DNA of 64,000 bases from Chitinophagaceae bacterium (GCA_016787065.1 JAEUVD010000033.1:159009-223008); one strand, 5' to 3'; shown: positions 9,352 through 19,100, counted from the first letter of the stretch. Notes: generated by a model not told the origin, from the letters alone. Made by a program: numbers and translations.

Positions 9352-10875
9352 CTATGACAAACTTATTACATGCTGAATGCGTTGTTGTGTTGCCTCACGA
9401 CCTATCATCGCAGCTATTGTAAATACAGCCGGGCCAAATTTTCCGCCAACCAACATCAGTCTAAATGGTAATTGTAACTCACCAGGTTTAATGTTGTGTT
9501 CAGCAGCAAGAATTTTAAAGGTGGTTTCAATCTGTTCTGCACTCCAAGTTTCTAAATTTTCTAAATGATTCACAAAGGCACTAAAAAATGCTTTTTTCGA
9601 ATCATCCCATTTCGCTTTCAAACTTTCCATATCAATGGTAGTTGGGTGATGGAAGAAATACGATGCTTGTTGCATGAAATCATTCATAAACGTACAACGG
9701 TCTTTTACCAATCCTATCACTTCCGTTAAATACAAATCATCGGAACAAATGATACCTGCCGAACTCAGTGTACTACGAACTTGTGCAAGTAATTTTTCCG
9801 GGCTACTATGTTTTATCCATTCATGATTAAAATATTTTGCTTTTTCAAAATCAAAACGAGCGCCTCCTTTATGCACGCGTTCCATTGAAAAAGTTTGTAT
9901 CAATTCTGCTAACGTAAAAATTTCTTTTTCCTCTCCACTATGCCAACCTAGCAAGGCCAACATATTTATAAAGGCTTCTGGTAAGAAGCCCATTTCTTTA
10001 AAGCCTTTATTAATTTCACCAGTCTTAGGGTCATGCCAATCCATAGCAAATACGGGAAACCCTAAACGGTCGCCATCGCGTTTACTAAGTTTGCCGTTAC
10101 CATCAGGTTTTAAAATTAACGGTAAATGGGCCCACTCCGGCATCGCTTCTTTCCAACCTAAATACTCCCATAACTTTATATGAACCGGAGCACTCGGTAG
10201 CCATTCTTCCCCTCGAAAAGCATGCGTGATTTTCATTAAATAATCATCCACTACTACCGCAAGGTGATAGGTAGGCATGCCATCCGCTTTCAACAAAACT
10301 TTATCATCAACCAAATTACTATCATTTTTTATTTCTCCTCGAATCATATCCTGAAAAGAAATGATTTCATTGGAAGGCATGTTAATACGAATTACATAGG
10401 GTGTTTGTTTATCCAATAAATCCTTAACTTCTGACACCGACAAGGATAATGAATTCTTCATTTTCATACGTGTTGTATGATCGTATTGTGGTGATGGATT
10501 ATTCGGCGTGCGCAATTCTTCGCGCATTTTTTCTAATTCTTCGGATGTATCGAAGGCATAATACGCAAACCCATCTCGTATTAATTGTTCTGCATAACTG
10601 CGGTATTGTTCTTTGCGTTCGCTTTGACGGTATGGGGCATAAGGGCCCGGATGTATGGGACTTTCATCCGGATTAATTCCACACCAAGCTAAACAATTCA
10701 TGATGTATTCTTCTGCTCCGGGAACGAACCTACTCTGATCGGTATCTTCTACACGAAGCACAAAATCGCCACCATGTCTTTTAGCGAAAAGATAGCTGTA
10801 TAAAGCGGTACGTACACCACCTAAATGGAGTCCGCCGGTAGGACTCGGGGCAAAACGTGTTCGAACTCGTTGCAT
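9352..10875 (-). CDS. gltX: Glutamate--tRNA ligase
   Basis: 507 residues from the ATG at 10875. A class I aminoacyl-tRNA synthetase that charges tRNA-Glu. The HIGH-type motif is at residues 9-20 (APSPTGGLHLGG), and the KMSKS-type motif appears as KLSKRDG around residue 250. The rest follows the GluRS fold, with an anticodon-binding helical domain at the C-terminus. An upstream in-frame start at 10917 would add 14 residues, but that extension covers the promoter-like TACTTTTG, so the shorter start is preferred. Its 5' end faces the M28 peptidase gene across a shared divergent promoter region. Confidence 0.95.
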   Translation of the reverse strand: MQRVRTRFAPSPTGGLHLGGVRTALYSYLFAKRHGGDFVLRVEDTDQSRFVPGAEEYIMNCLAWCGINPDESPIHPGPYAPYRQSERKEQYRSYAEQLIRDGFAYYAFDTSEELEKMREELRTPNNPSPQYDHTTRMKMKNSLSLSVSEVKDLLDKQTPYVIRINMPSNEIISFQDMIRGEIKNDSNLVDDKVLLKADGMPTYHLAVVVDDYLMKITHAFRGEEWLPSAPVHIKLWEYLGWKEAMPEWAHLPLILKPDGNGKLSKRDGDRLGFPVFAMDWHDPKTGEINKGFKEMGFLPEAFINMLALLGWHSGEEKEIFTLAELIQTFSMERVHKGGARFDFEKAKYFNHEWIKHSSPEKLLAQVRSTLSSAGIICSDDLYLTEVIGLVKDRCTFMNDFMQQASYFFHHPTTIDMESLKAKWDDSKKAFFSAFVNHLENLETWSAEQIETTFKILAAEHNIKPGELQLPFRLMLVGGKFGPAVFTIAAMIGREATQQRIQHVISLS

Positions 10876-10894
10876 AGTAGAATTTTTAAGGGTG

Positions 10895-10902
10895 CAAAAG
10901 TA
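10895..10902 (-). promoter_or_regulatory. -7 promoter element (TACTTTTG) of gltX
   Basis: Minus-strand TACTTTTG matches TAnnTTTG, with 19 bases to the gltX ATG. It sits in a divergent pair with the plus-strand element at 10937-10944. Confidence 0.6.
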
Positions 10903-10936
10903 ACAGAGTGGAGGCACTTTTTACTACGATTAAAAA

Positions 10937-10944
10937 TATATTTG
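10937..10944 (+). promoter_or_regulatory. -7 promoter element (TATATTTG) of the M28 peptidase gene
   Basis: TATATTTG matches TAnnTTTG and lies 5 bases before the ATG at 10950, implying a very short or absent leader. Confidence 0.5.
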
Positions 10945-10949
10945 TGGTT

Positions 10950-11861
10950 ATGCGTGCCCTGCTTCTAATGAATTTGTTCTTCTTGTGTAAGCAAAGCTTT
11001 TCGCAATCAGATTCGATTCTACTAAAACGTCATGTTGACTATTTATGTCATTTTGCAGAAGAACGCAATGCTTCTTCCATCGAAATCTTAAATGATGCGG
11101 CACAATATATTCATGATGCATTTGAACAATATGCAACATCTACGTTTTATCAACGTTATGAAATTAGCGGACAAGTGTACCGTAATGTACTGGCATCTTT
11201 CGGTCCGCCACGAAGCCGACGCCTTATTATAGGTGCACATTACGATGCGAAGGGTATGGGGGCCGATGATAATGCATCCGGTATTGCCGCTTTACTTGAG
11301 CTAGCTCGTTTGCTACAAGCGGTGGATAGTAATTTGGCTTATCGGATTGACTTGGTTGCATGGTCGGGCGGTGAAACTGCTTCCGACAAACCACGAAATA
11401 TGGGTTCGTATAAACACGCCTTATCGCTGCATGATGCCTCGGTTCCGGTAGTGGGAGTTCTACAGCTCGAAAGTATCGGTTATTATTCCGATTCCATTCG
11501 GTCGCAACGATATCCTTTATTTTTCTATCGTGATTTTCATGGCAGTAAAGGCAATTTTACCGCACTCTATGAACGTTTGGGTATGGGCGTGTTTGGAGGT
11601 ATGATGAAGTCATTGTTCAAACAATACAGCAAGGTTCATTTGCTTTCGTTCAAACCTTTAATCCGATTTAAGAAGTTTGAAACAAATGATTTTAGAAGTT
11701 TTGTACGTTTTGAGTATCCCGTTCTTTTGATAACCGATACCGGAAAGTTCAGAAATAAAAATCTGCACACTACCTTTGATTCACCAGATCGGTTGAACTA
11801 CCATCGCATCATGCAACTTGTTGATATGATTTTTCAATCGGTCATTCGATTCAGAGAATGA
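10950..11861 (+). CDS. M28 family zinc peptidase, exported
   Basis: About 303 residues. The N-terminus MRALLLMNLFFL...SFSQ is a signal peptide. The M28 metal-binding motifs are visible: GAHYDA (metal-binding His and Asp) followed by GADDNASG (bridging Asp), with later Glu and Asp residues in the usual order. M28 enzymes are periplasmic or secreted aminopeptidases; related members include glutaminyl cyclases, so the exact reaction is open. The gene overlaps the next by the ATGA arrangement, so the two are translationally coupled. An in-frame start further upstream lies before the promoter element and is rejected. Confidence 0.85.
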   Translation: MRALLLMNLFFLCKQSFSQSDSILLKRHVDYLCHFAEERNASSIEILNDAAQYIHDAFEQYATSTFYQRYEISGQVYRNVLASFGPPRSRRLIIGAHYDAKGMGADDNASGIAALLELARLLQAVDSNLAYRIDLVAWSGGETASDKPRNMGSYKHALSLHDASVPVVGVLQLESIGYYSDSIRSQRYPLFFYRDFHGSKGNFTALYERLGMGVFGGMMKSLFKQYSKVHLLSFKPLIRFKKFETNDFRSFVRFEYPVLLITDTGKFRNKNLHTTFDSPDRLNYHRIMQLVDMIFQSVIRFRE

Positions 11862-12487
11862 GAAACTATTTGGTTAAAACACCTGTGCTGTTAAAAGCTA
11901 TTTACAATCGTTGTGTTTGGCACATCAACGAGCATGCTAACAGTGTGTACATAACCTTCGATGACGGGCCTCATATTGCGGCTACGCCATTTGTTTTGGA
12001 ACAATTACGAAAGTACAATGCGAAAGCCACCTTCTTTTGTATTGGAAAAAATGTAGAAGAGCATCCAGCCATATTTCAACAAATTCTAGATGAAGGTCAT
12101 GCTGTTGGTAACCATACCTTCAATCATTTGAATGGCTGGAAAACAGAAAATTTTTCTTATTTCAAGAATATCAAAAAAGCTTCGGGTTTTATTGAAAGCA
12201 ATATGTTTCGTCCGCCATACGGACGAATAACCTTGAACCAGGCTATCGGTATTGAGCGCATGTTTCCGAAAATGAAAATTATTATGTGGGATGTGTTAAG
12301 CGGCGACTTTGATATTGCGTTAGAGCCGAATGCATGTTTGAATAATGTAATTCAAACTACCAAGCCGGGGTCAATTGTGGTTTTTCATGATAGTGCTAAA
12401 GCTTGGGATCGTTTATATTATACCTTACCTGCGTTTCTTAAATATTGTCATCAAAAGGGATGGAATATGAAGAAACTTAATTTCTAA
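11858..12487 (+). CDS. Polysaccharide deacetylase family protein (NodB domain)
   Basis: A 209-residue carbohydrate esterase 4 enzyme. The NodB motifs are present in order: TFDDGP (residues ~31-36), HTFNH (metal-binding histidines, ~85-89), RPPYGR (~118-123), 'DVLSGDFD' and 'VVFHDS' near the end. The family removes N-acetyl groups from peptidoglycan or related polysaccharides using a divalent metal. There is no signal peptide, so either it acts in the cytoplasm, for example on an undecaprenyl-linked sugar, or it leaves by another route. The start overlaps the M28 peptidase stop codon by four bases. Confidence 0.88.
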   Translation: MRNYLVKTPVLLKAIYNRCVWHINEHANSVYITFDDGPHIAATPFVLEQLRKYNAKATFFCIGKNVEEHPAIFQQILDEGHAVGNHTFNHLNGWKTENFSYFKNIKKASGFIESNMFRPPYGRITLNQAIGIERMFPKMKIIMWDVLSGDFDIALEPNACLNNVIQTTKPGSIVVFHDSAKAWDRLYYTLPAFLKYCHQKGWNMKKLNF

Positions 12488-12522
12488 AATTTAGGAAGAA
12501 GACTTATTCCAATCGTAAAAAA

Positions 12523-13899
12523 TTATACCGTAACCGGTTCTTGATTCATTTTTTCTTCATCCAATTCGCCTTCCCAGCGTGCGATTACAGCGGAAGCTAA
12601 ACAATTACCCATCACATTCACACTGGTGCGCGCCATATCCATCAAAGCATCAATGCCAAAAATCATGGTGATAGGCCACATCGGCAGATTGAATGTAGCT
12701 GCGGTTCCAATAAGAATAACCAAGGAGGCACGAGGCACACCGGCAACCCCTTTACTGGTAAGCATGAGTGTAACTACCATAAAAATTTGTTGTCCTAAAC
12801 TTAAATCGATACCGGCAGCCTGTGCAACAAACACAGATGCTAGTGATAAGTATAAGGTGGTGCCATCTAAATTAAAACTATATCCTAACGGCATTACGAA
12901 CGACACTACTTTACGAGGCACACCAAATTGTTCCATCGCATTCATTGCTAAGGGCAATGCGCTTTCTGAAGTAGAGGTTGCAAAAGCTAAAGCAACAGGT
13001 TTGCCAATGGCTTTAATAAAATGTTTCAAATGCAAACGAGCAGCTAACGCTATAGGAAAGAAAACAAGAATTACAAACCCAATTAAAGCAACATACAAAG
13101 TAAGCAGTAAATTAAACAAGGGTTTTACTACACCGATTCCCATTTTACCTACGGTGTACGCTATGGCCGCACCAACGCCTATCGGTGCATAGTACATAAT
13201 TATTTTGGTGAATTTGAACATGACTTCCGAAAGGCTTTCACAAAAATCGAGCATGGGTTTTCGATGTCGATCGCTGAGCATGGCAAGGGCTATACCGAAA
13301 ATGATGCTGAACACCACGATCTGTAATACTTGTCCTTCTGCCACCGACTTGGCAATATTCTCCGGAAAAACATGAAGTAAAATATCCTCCCAGTTTTGTT
13401 TTTTTGTTTCAGGAAGATCCGCATGATAATCGGGAGGTATTACGATGCCTACACCGGCTTTTGAAAAGTTGATGGCAAACAAACCGATAAATAACGCAAG
13501 GGTGGTGGCGAAATAAAAATACAACATCGATTTCCAACCCATTCTACCCACTTGTTTTAAGTTTGAGTGTCCGGCTATTCCAAATACAAGTGTTGCAAAT
13601 AACAAAGGCCCAACAACCGTTTTTATTAACTGAAGAAATATTTTAGAGAATACTTGTAGATGCGTAGCAACATCCGGAAAGTCGTAACCAACTTCGAGTC
13701 CGATGAGCATGGAAACTAAGATCCAGGTGGTGATCGTACGTTTTGTAAAACCGAGATAAATAAAACCGGCTAAAGCGGCATAACGCGATACAGCCAGAGC
13801 ATTTGGAGGTATACTAAGTTGATGTTGTTGAATGAAATGCAGTATAGCTGCGAGGGTAGTTAAAAACAAGGTAACCAGTAAGGGGATATACTTTTTCAT
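12523..13899 (-). CDS. Dicarboxylate/amino acid:cation symporter (SDF/DAACS family)
   Basis: 458 residues, of the usual length for GltP/GltT/DctA transporters. The protein is strongly hydrophobic with eight predicted helices. It shows the family signatures: a serine-rich re-entrant loop (TSTSESALP), the NMDGT-type motif as NLDGTTLY, and the second re-entrant loop (SKGVAGVPRAS). It imports glutamate, aspartate or C4-dicarboxylates with sodium or protons; the substrate cannot be fixed from sequence alone. No gene lies close on the same strand, so it is probably monocistronic. It is convergent with the deacetylase gene, with a gap of 35 bases. Confidence 0.9.
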   Translation of the reverse strand: MKKYIPLLVTLFLTTLAAILHFIQQHQLSIPPNALAVSRYAALAGFIYLGFTKRTITTWILVSMLIGLEVGYDFPDVATHLQVFSKIFLQLIKTVVGPLLFATLVFGIAGHSNLKQVGRMGWKSMLYFYFATTLALFIGLFAINFSKAGVGIVIPPDYHADLPETKKQNWEDILLHVFPENIAKSVAEGQVLQIVVFSIIFGIALAMLSDRHRKPMLDFCESLSEVMFKFTKIIMYYAPIGVGAAIAYTVGKMGIGVVKPLFNLLLTLYVALIGFVILVFFPIALAARLHLKHFIKAIGKPVALAFATSTSESALPLAMNAMEQFGVPRKVVSFVMPLGYSFNLDGTTLYLSLASVFVAQAAGIDLSLGQQIFMVVTLMLTSKGVAGVPRASLVILIGTAATFNLPMWPITMIFGIDALMDMARTSVNVMGNCLASAVIARWEGELDEEKMNQEPVTV

Positions 13900-14269
13900 G
13901 CCGTGGTATTGTGGTAAAAATAGAAACTTTCTGTTGAAATAATTAGAGTAATACTTGGCGAGCCATTTGTTTTTAAAATGTACGTGTAAATGGTTAGTAG
14001 CAACTTGGTTGTAACGTATGATTTAAACGAGGAACAGGGTAGATTTGAACAGGTTAGTAGATCGCATGGATTGCCTTAAATAGGCAAAAAAAGTAAAAGA
14101 AAAGCTGATTTTAGAACAGGCTATAAATTGATAAAATTCAGGAAATTGGCATAGTATAATGAGTACATTTGTAACAGACAGTTTATCAGATAGCGGTTGG
14201 TGCTGTTTGAAGTTGGTGTTCTTTTGATAAATTGTTGACAAGGAAACATATAAAACAAACACCACAAAC
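13900..14269 (+). other. Non-coding gap between symporter gene and HNH endonuclease gene
   Basis: About 370 AT-rich bases between two divergent genes. No convincing gene, RNA or strong promoter motif was found. A short antisense reading frame here has no recognisable features and overlaps the endonuclease start. Confidence 0.5.
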
Positions 14270-14848
14270 ATGATAAAACTTTTACCAGGGGAAAAATTCA
14301 GGGATTTAACTCTAGATGGAAAACTATCATTAAATTATGCTATTTCCAATCAAGGCCGATTAGTGAGTTATAGCGAATCGATCAAAAAAGATGCACGTTT
14401 ATTGGAAGGCGGTTTAATTAAAGGCTATCGCGTGATGCGCTATAAAGTTAAACAAGGAAAGAAGCTTGTGTATAAGCAAAAACTATTCTTTAGAATGGTT
14501 GCAGAAACTTTTCTGAAACCTAAAACAGCGAATCATGCTCATGTTATTCACCTCGACTTTAACCGGGCTAATGACAAGGTATCAAACCTTAAATGGGTAA
14601 CTTGGGAAGAAATGCAAAAGCATCATGCCAAGAGTCCGGCAAGGAAAGCACAACTTTTAAAGTTACAAGAGTTAAACCGACAAAACCCAAGAAGGAAGTT
14701 AAGCATAGCCCAAGTAAAAACGATCAAGAAAGAACTTCAAAACCCGAAACGCAAATTAACGATACGCGCCATGGCGGAAAAATACGGCGTAAGTGAAATG
14801 CAACTTTATCGAATAAAATCAGGGGAGAACTGGGGGCATTTGAAGTAA
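14270..14848 (+). CDS. Free-standing HNH/NUMOD4-type endonuclease with C-terminal helix-turn-helix
   Basis: 192 residues in three parts. The N-terminus (~1-60) has the NUMOD4-like pattern of a homing-endonuclease DNA-binding module ('YAISNQGRLVSY', 'GYRVMRYK'). Residues ~70-115 form an HNH-type core: a LVAE-like helix (RMVAETFL), then HVIHLDFNRANDKVSNLKWVT, where His94, Asn98 and Asn106 fit the metal and structural positions. Residues ~142-190 look like a helix-turn-helix (IRAMAEKYGVSEMQLYRIKSGENW) of the type attached to intron-encoded nucleases. It probably nicks or cuts DNA. It is not inside an intron or intein here and sits at the edge of a repeat-rich region, which suggests a mobile origin. 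Confidence 0.75.
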   Translation: MIKLLPGEKFRDLTLDGKLSLNYAISNQGRLVSYSESIKKDARLLEGGLIKGYRVMRYKVKQGKKLVYKQKLFFRMVAETFLKPKTANHAHVIHLDFNRANDKVSNLKWVTWEEMQKHHAKSPARKAQLLKLQELNRQNPRRKLSIAQVKTIKKELQNPKRKLTIRAMAEKYGVSEMQLYRIKSGENWGHLK

Positions 14849-14862
14849 GTTGCTTTTAGCAA

Positions 14863-14890
14863 TGAACAATGAATAATGAACAATGAATAA
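14863..14890 (+). repeat. Short tandem heptamer array TGAAYAA x4
   Basis: Four units alternate TGAACAA and TGAATAA directly after the endonuclease gene. The same heptamer family forms a 12-unit array at 62667 and an inverted block at 62835. Confidence 0.75.
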
Positions 14891-15189
14891 TGAGGAGTTT
14901 TGTTCAAGTGTAAGCTTGTTCTTGATTGGCGCTAAGGCATGTGTGTTGGTTAACCTGTGCCAATGAATTTTGTTCTCGTCATACCCTAAGTTCCAACAAC
15001 ATGATAAACATAATGGTAGAGGCGCGATGCTTCGCGTCTCACCAATGGTTTCAATTCAATTATCATACTTCCTTCTATCTGTTTAACTGCTGATTTGTGG
15101 TTTTAAAAAATAACTGAGCATACTAAGCTCGTCGTTTAACTACTTAACTAAGGTAAATTCAAAAGCTATCACTGGTGTGTTCTTTCTCC

Positions 15190-15231
15190 AAAACCAAGCA
15201 TTAAGTTATGCATCTTAATGCTTGGTTTTTT
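15190..15231 (+). terminator. Orphan intrinsic terminator with a 16-bp perfect stem
   Basis: A perfect 16-bp inverted repeat around AACCAAGCATTAAG with an 8-base loop (TTATGCAT), followed on the plus strand by T residues (TTTTTTCTAT). No gene ends here: the nearest plus-strand gene stops 340 bases upstream. It may end an unannotated small RNA or a long 3' untranslated region. Confidence 0.65.
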
Positions 15232-15235
15232 CTAT

Positions 15236-15334
15236 AAAATGCCTCAATGAAAACAACTTCATGGTTTATTTCTTGACTCTATATCATCTGTGAAATCCGT
15301 TTCATCCGTTTTAATCTGTGATTCAGATAATGAG
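15236..15334 (+). repeat. Dispersed ~99-bp repeat, copy A
   Basis: Runs from AAAATGCCTCAATGAA to GTGATTCAGATAATGA and is about 80-85% identical by eye to 21543-21641, in the same orientation. On the minus strand it encodes the run SESQIKTDETDFTDDIE. Such runs recur as a dispersed repeat in many bacterial genomes. Confidence 0.75.
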
Positions 15335-15697
15335 CGTTGCATGAAATTTATGGTATTAATTTCTTTAATGAAAGCTAAATTATAACGACATAATAATCCA
15401 ATATTGCTGAGTTCTATTTCAGTTATACGGGGTATATGATTCAAATAGCGAAAGTAATAGTGCAGACTGAACCTTGAAAAGACAGTATTGAAGCATCGAG
15501 GGGCTAGAATGTAACCATTAACCTTCATTTTATTCCTCGCAATCATCATCTGATGAGCTACAGTGATCATCTGAAAAAAAGGATGAATACTCGAGCTGAC
15601 AAGCTGACGGTTCGTGTAAGTCAAACAACAACTCGAGTTCGCAAAATCCGAACTGAGGTTATCGAAATGTGCACTGCGGTTTACTTACAAGATGTCT

Positions 15698-15823
15698 ATG
15701 ATCGTCCGGTTAAGCGTTGTTGTTAGCAAAACGGATACAGTAGTTAGCAAAATGGATACAATTGTTAGCAAAACGGATACAACTGTTTCTATTTACGAAA
15801 CTCGAGATGATTATTTGGCATAA
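15698..15823 (+). CDS. Possible small protein of 41 residues built on 7-residue repeats
   Basis: An ATG-to-TAA frame of 41 codons. Its core is three exact-length 21-bp repeats (15722-15784) coding for V-S-K-T/M-D-T plus one variable residue. Differences between the units are few, and the array length keeps the frame. It could form a short amphipathic helix, or it could be only a minisatellite that happens to be open. No ribosome site or promoter of the local type was seen. Treat as unconfirmed. Confidence 0.25.
   Translation: MIVRLSVVVSKTDTVVSKMDTIVSKTDTTVSIYETRDDYLA
15722..15784 (+). repeat. Three tandem 21-bp repeats
   Basis: Units GTTAGCAAAACGGATACAGT+A, then two variants differing at one internal base and at the last few bases. 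The period is exactly 21 bases, three copies. Confidence 0.85.
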
Positions 15824-15835
15824 TGGGTTTGTGAT

Positions 15836-15874
15836 CAGTCACCTACTACATGTAAGACCTACATGAAGTGACTG
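15836..15874 (+). repeat. Imperfect hairpin
   Basis: Outer stem CAGTCAC/GTGACTG (7 bp), internal loop CTACTA/AA, inner stem CATGTA/TACATG (6 bp), loop AGACC. There is no T tract. Its role is unknown. Confidence 0.5.
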
Positions 15875-16097
15875 TAAATGGACTTAGCATTATTTGAAAT
15901 TTACAGTGTGAATTTTTTCAATGAAAGAACGCGAATTACTCCGATTTAATAGATAAATACCGCTGAGTTGCTTTTCATTTATACCTAGAATGCGCAAGAG
16001 GTGGTAGAGGACGCAATCTTGAGAACTTGGATTGAATGATGTGTTTTAAGATGAGATGATGTTTTATTATTATCTAACTCTGGATTGACTTGTATTA

Positions 16098-16136
16098 AAT
16101 AAATTAAGTGCAGATTTTATCTGCACTTAATTTATT
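16098..16136 (-). terminator. Terminator of the giant beta-helix protein gene
   Basis: A perfect 18-bp inverted repeat (AATAAATTAAGTGCAGAT and its complement) with a 3-base loop, located 25 bases after the stop at 16161. On the minus strand the stem ends in a T-rich tail. Confidence 0.7.
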
Positions 16137-16160
16137 GTCATTGAATGCTAAAATCTTAAT

Positions 16161-19100
16161 TTATTGAACAATTAATTTTTTAGTTTGAACCAATGTACTA
16201 TTAGAATACAAACTACAGAAGTAAACTCCTTTTTGTAATTCAACTGTTGAAATGTCGATTTTATCAGTAAAATGATTTAGGGAGATCGTTTGAATTTTCT
16301 TTCCCATTAGATCTGTTATAATAACTTCTGACAAAGTGGTTGGCTGTATGGAATAGGCTAAAGTTACCTTGTCGGTTGCAGGATTTGGATACAAGTTAAT
16401 CTTATCGAATTCTCCTGATTCCTTTTCCAATATTTGATTACTTGAAACACCTTTTTGGTTGAAGTTAGTAGTACAAAGAATTTCGTCATTATAAGTTTTA
16501 GATGGGTCTATATTAGCATAAAGAGTTCGAGCTAAGTAAACACCCTTGCCACCGACATAAGGACACTGAGAAGCCAATAATTCTAGTTGCAGAATTTCTT
16601 GAGGTGTCATTAATTCCATTTCATTATTGATAGCTTTCGCCAAAAAATAAACAATTGAAGCTTCGCTTATTGTCATAATGTTGTTAGTGCTTAGTGAGTT
16701 GCTATAAACTAATGCCAAATTAACAAGACTATCCACTGCAATTGAATCTTCCAAAACAATGGTATCTCTTAAAACATCACCAATCATATCAATTTTTGAT
16801 ATTAAACCTTCGTCACTTGTTTGTTCACTGATATAATATTGTTGGAACATTGGGTCACTATTTCGGAAAAGAACATTGTAATGTAACTCCGTAAGTAAAC
16901 CTTCTTTGTCTATAGAATGCGCAACTAGATTATTTGAACTATAAGTAGTGTTATTGTTTATGATGTCTAATGCGGCTTGCGTACTATATTTATTACTGGT
17001 TGTAACCATGAAGTTTGTTGGAGAGCAATTATACGCGGTACCAATAAATGGCGGTATAACATATCTAGCATTAAAATTTGTTGCTCCTGATAAATTTTGA
17101 GTTATTTGTTGGGTGTAAATTCTATCATCAAATTGCGTTGTCCCAGTTCTGAATATGTAATAACCATTGCTATAACCGGAAGCTAAAAAAACATTGTTAT
17201 AATCTAAAGAGGTTGTTGAACCTATTGTACCTAATGTACCTAAAGTGCTATTGTCTACAAAATACATGCCCCATCCAAGGTATGAGAATGAGTTCCCTTT
17301 AATTTTATCAATAATTAAATTGTTTGTTCCGCAATTTCCTTCTATATATAATCCATATTTCATAAATTCAAAATTGTTACACTTTAAATCAATGTGCTGA
17401 CTTTGCGAGAATTTCATTCCGCTAAATGTATTCGGTTGATTTACAAGTTCTAGAGTATTAGGCCCTCGAAGAATATTTTCATCAAAGAAACTACCATAAC
17501 AATCAACACCATAGATTCCAGCACTAATAACGCCTATAGTAGGTAACTGTGGAGTAGTTATTTGCAATTCAACTAAATTACTACTTACTTTCATACCTCT
17601 CCCCGTTTTATTTAAATATATTCCGGAACCGGCAGCATGATTATACACATGTACTATATTGGATTCGATAGTGATTATATGAGACCAGTTATTACTTAAT
17701 TGATCTATTTTAATACCCAACGGCGGATTAGTAGTGCCATTCATTTCTAACTCCCTTATATAAATTTCATTTTCCTTTATTGTACTTGATTGCATCATGT
17801 TACCATTAACATAAATAGTGTTAAAACAACCAGTCATAATACCATTTTGTATTATTTGTTTCTGAAGGTCAGATTCAAACATGGCAACTCCATAAAAGCA
17901 ATTGACGATTCCTAGCATCATTAAATAACTATTATTTCTATGTCCAACAATCGCTTTATCACAATTTTCGAAACCATTATCAATAAGAACATCGTATACT
18001 ACGTTCAAACGATGTTTCATAGTAAAACCTGATACAGTTTGGAAAAAAATGCCTGCTCCTTGACGTGAAGAGGCTATCTGAGAGTTAATTTGTTGTTCAC
18101 TCCAACCGAACTCATTGTGAATATTTTTAAATCGATTGTCATAAATATTATAATTCTCGATTTGAGATAAACTTCCATGTATTATTAGAATTCCAGTAAC
18201 TAAATTCTCGAATACATTCATTGAGTTACCGAAATCCAATTTGCCTATATCAACTGTTTTACAAGATGTTAATTGAATTCCAATATTACTTTGATTGGAA
18301 CTATTAAAAGGAGGTAATAGGAAGCTATTCGAAGTTGTAGTAAATGTATTTTGTTCTATAATACAATTGCCATTTAAATTCGTATAGTTGGTTGGTGCAT
18401 TAGTAATTTTGACGCTTCGCCAATTATCAATGAAGGTATTATGTATTAAACTGACTTTTGCTCCATCCATATATTGAATTCCTGTTAGCATATCCCGAAT
18501 ATTGCAATCACGGAATTTAATAGTTTCATTCGGAGTTGAGGCAATCATCCCATTCCACATATAATTGCATTCTGATCGTAATTCACAGTTTTCGAAACTT
18601 AAGGTTGCACCATTGGAGATTATAAAGTTCGTTCCGGGAGCCATTAGAATATTAGGACAATTAATAAAAGATATGTTCTGTGTTATTAAAATAGTTCCAT
18701 CGAATACAATAGGGTTTGAAAAATTATTTATTACTGAACCAAGAACGCTGCTAATGCTTGCGCTTGTTCCGTTATTGTATGGTGAGTTGGAACTAAATTT
18801 TGGAATAAAAGTAGTATTGCTGAACACATTTGGATTACAACAAAATGGATTCTGTATATAAGTACTAGTTTTTGTATTTACACAACCATTCGCATCGGTA
18901 CATGTTACGCTAAAAATACCATTTAATGGGGGAGTAGGTGGAGAGCTTAAGGGCGCAATAATGGTACTACCGGTTTGATTACTTACAATTCCAGACCAGG
19001 CATATGTGGCATTTCCTGAAGTATTGCAAGTGGCAGTAAATGATGGAGAACAATTAGCATTATTTGAAGTGATAGTTATTATAGGTAATGGATTCACATT

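Larger units (their letters stand above)
14891..16160 (+). other. Repeat-rich 1.3-kb non-coding region left of the giant beta-helix gene
   Basis: No full gene was recognised here. It holds an orphan terminator-like hairpin (15190-15231), one copy of a dispersed ~99-bp repeat (15236-15334), a 21-bp tandem repeat inside a 41-codon frame (15698-15823), an imperfect hairpin (15836-15874) and the terminator of the giant gene (16098-16136). A minus-strand frame at 15259-15624 translates through the repeat; its part before the repeat weakly resembles the C-terminal end of GxxExxxY-type proteins and may be a gene remnant. Confidence 0.6.

Noticed and set aside
14023..14271. 82-codon minus-strand frame in the gap before the HNH gene
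   Set aside because: No recognisable domain, no promoter or start signal, and it overlaps the start of a well-supported gene on the other strand.
14863..15823. CRISPR array in the repeat-rich interval
   Set aside because: The repeats are contiguous heptamers and 21-mers without spacers, and no cas gene is in the window.
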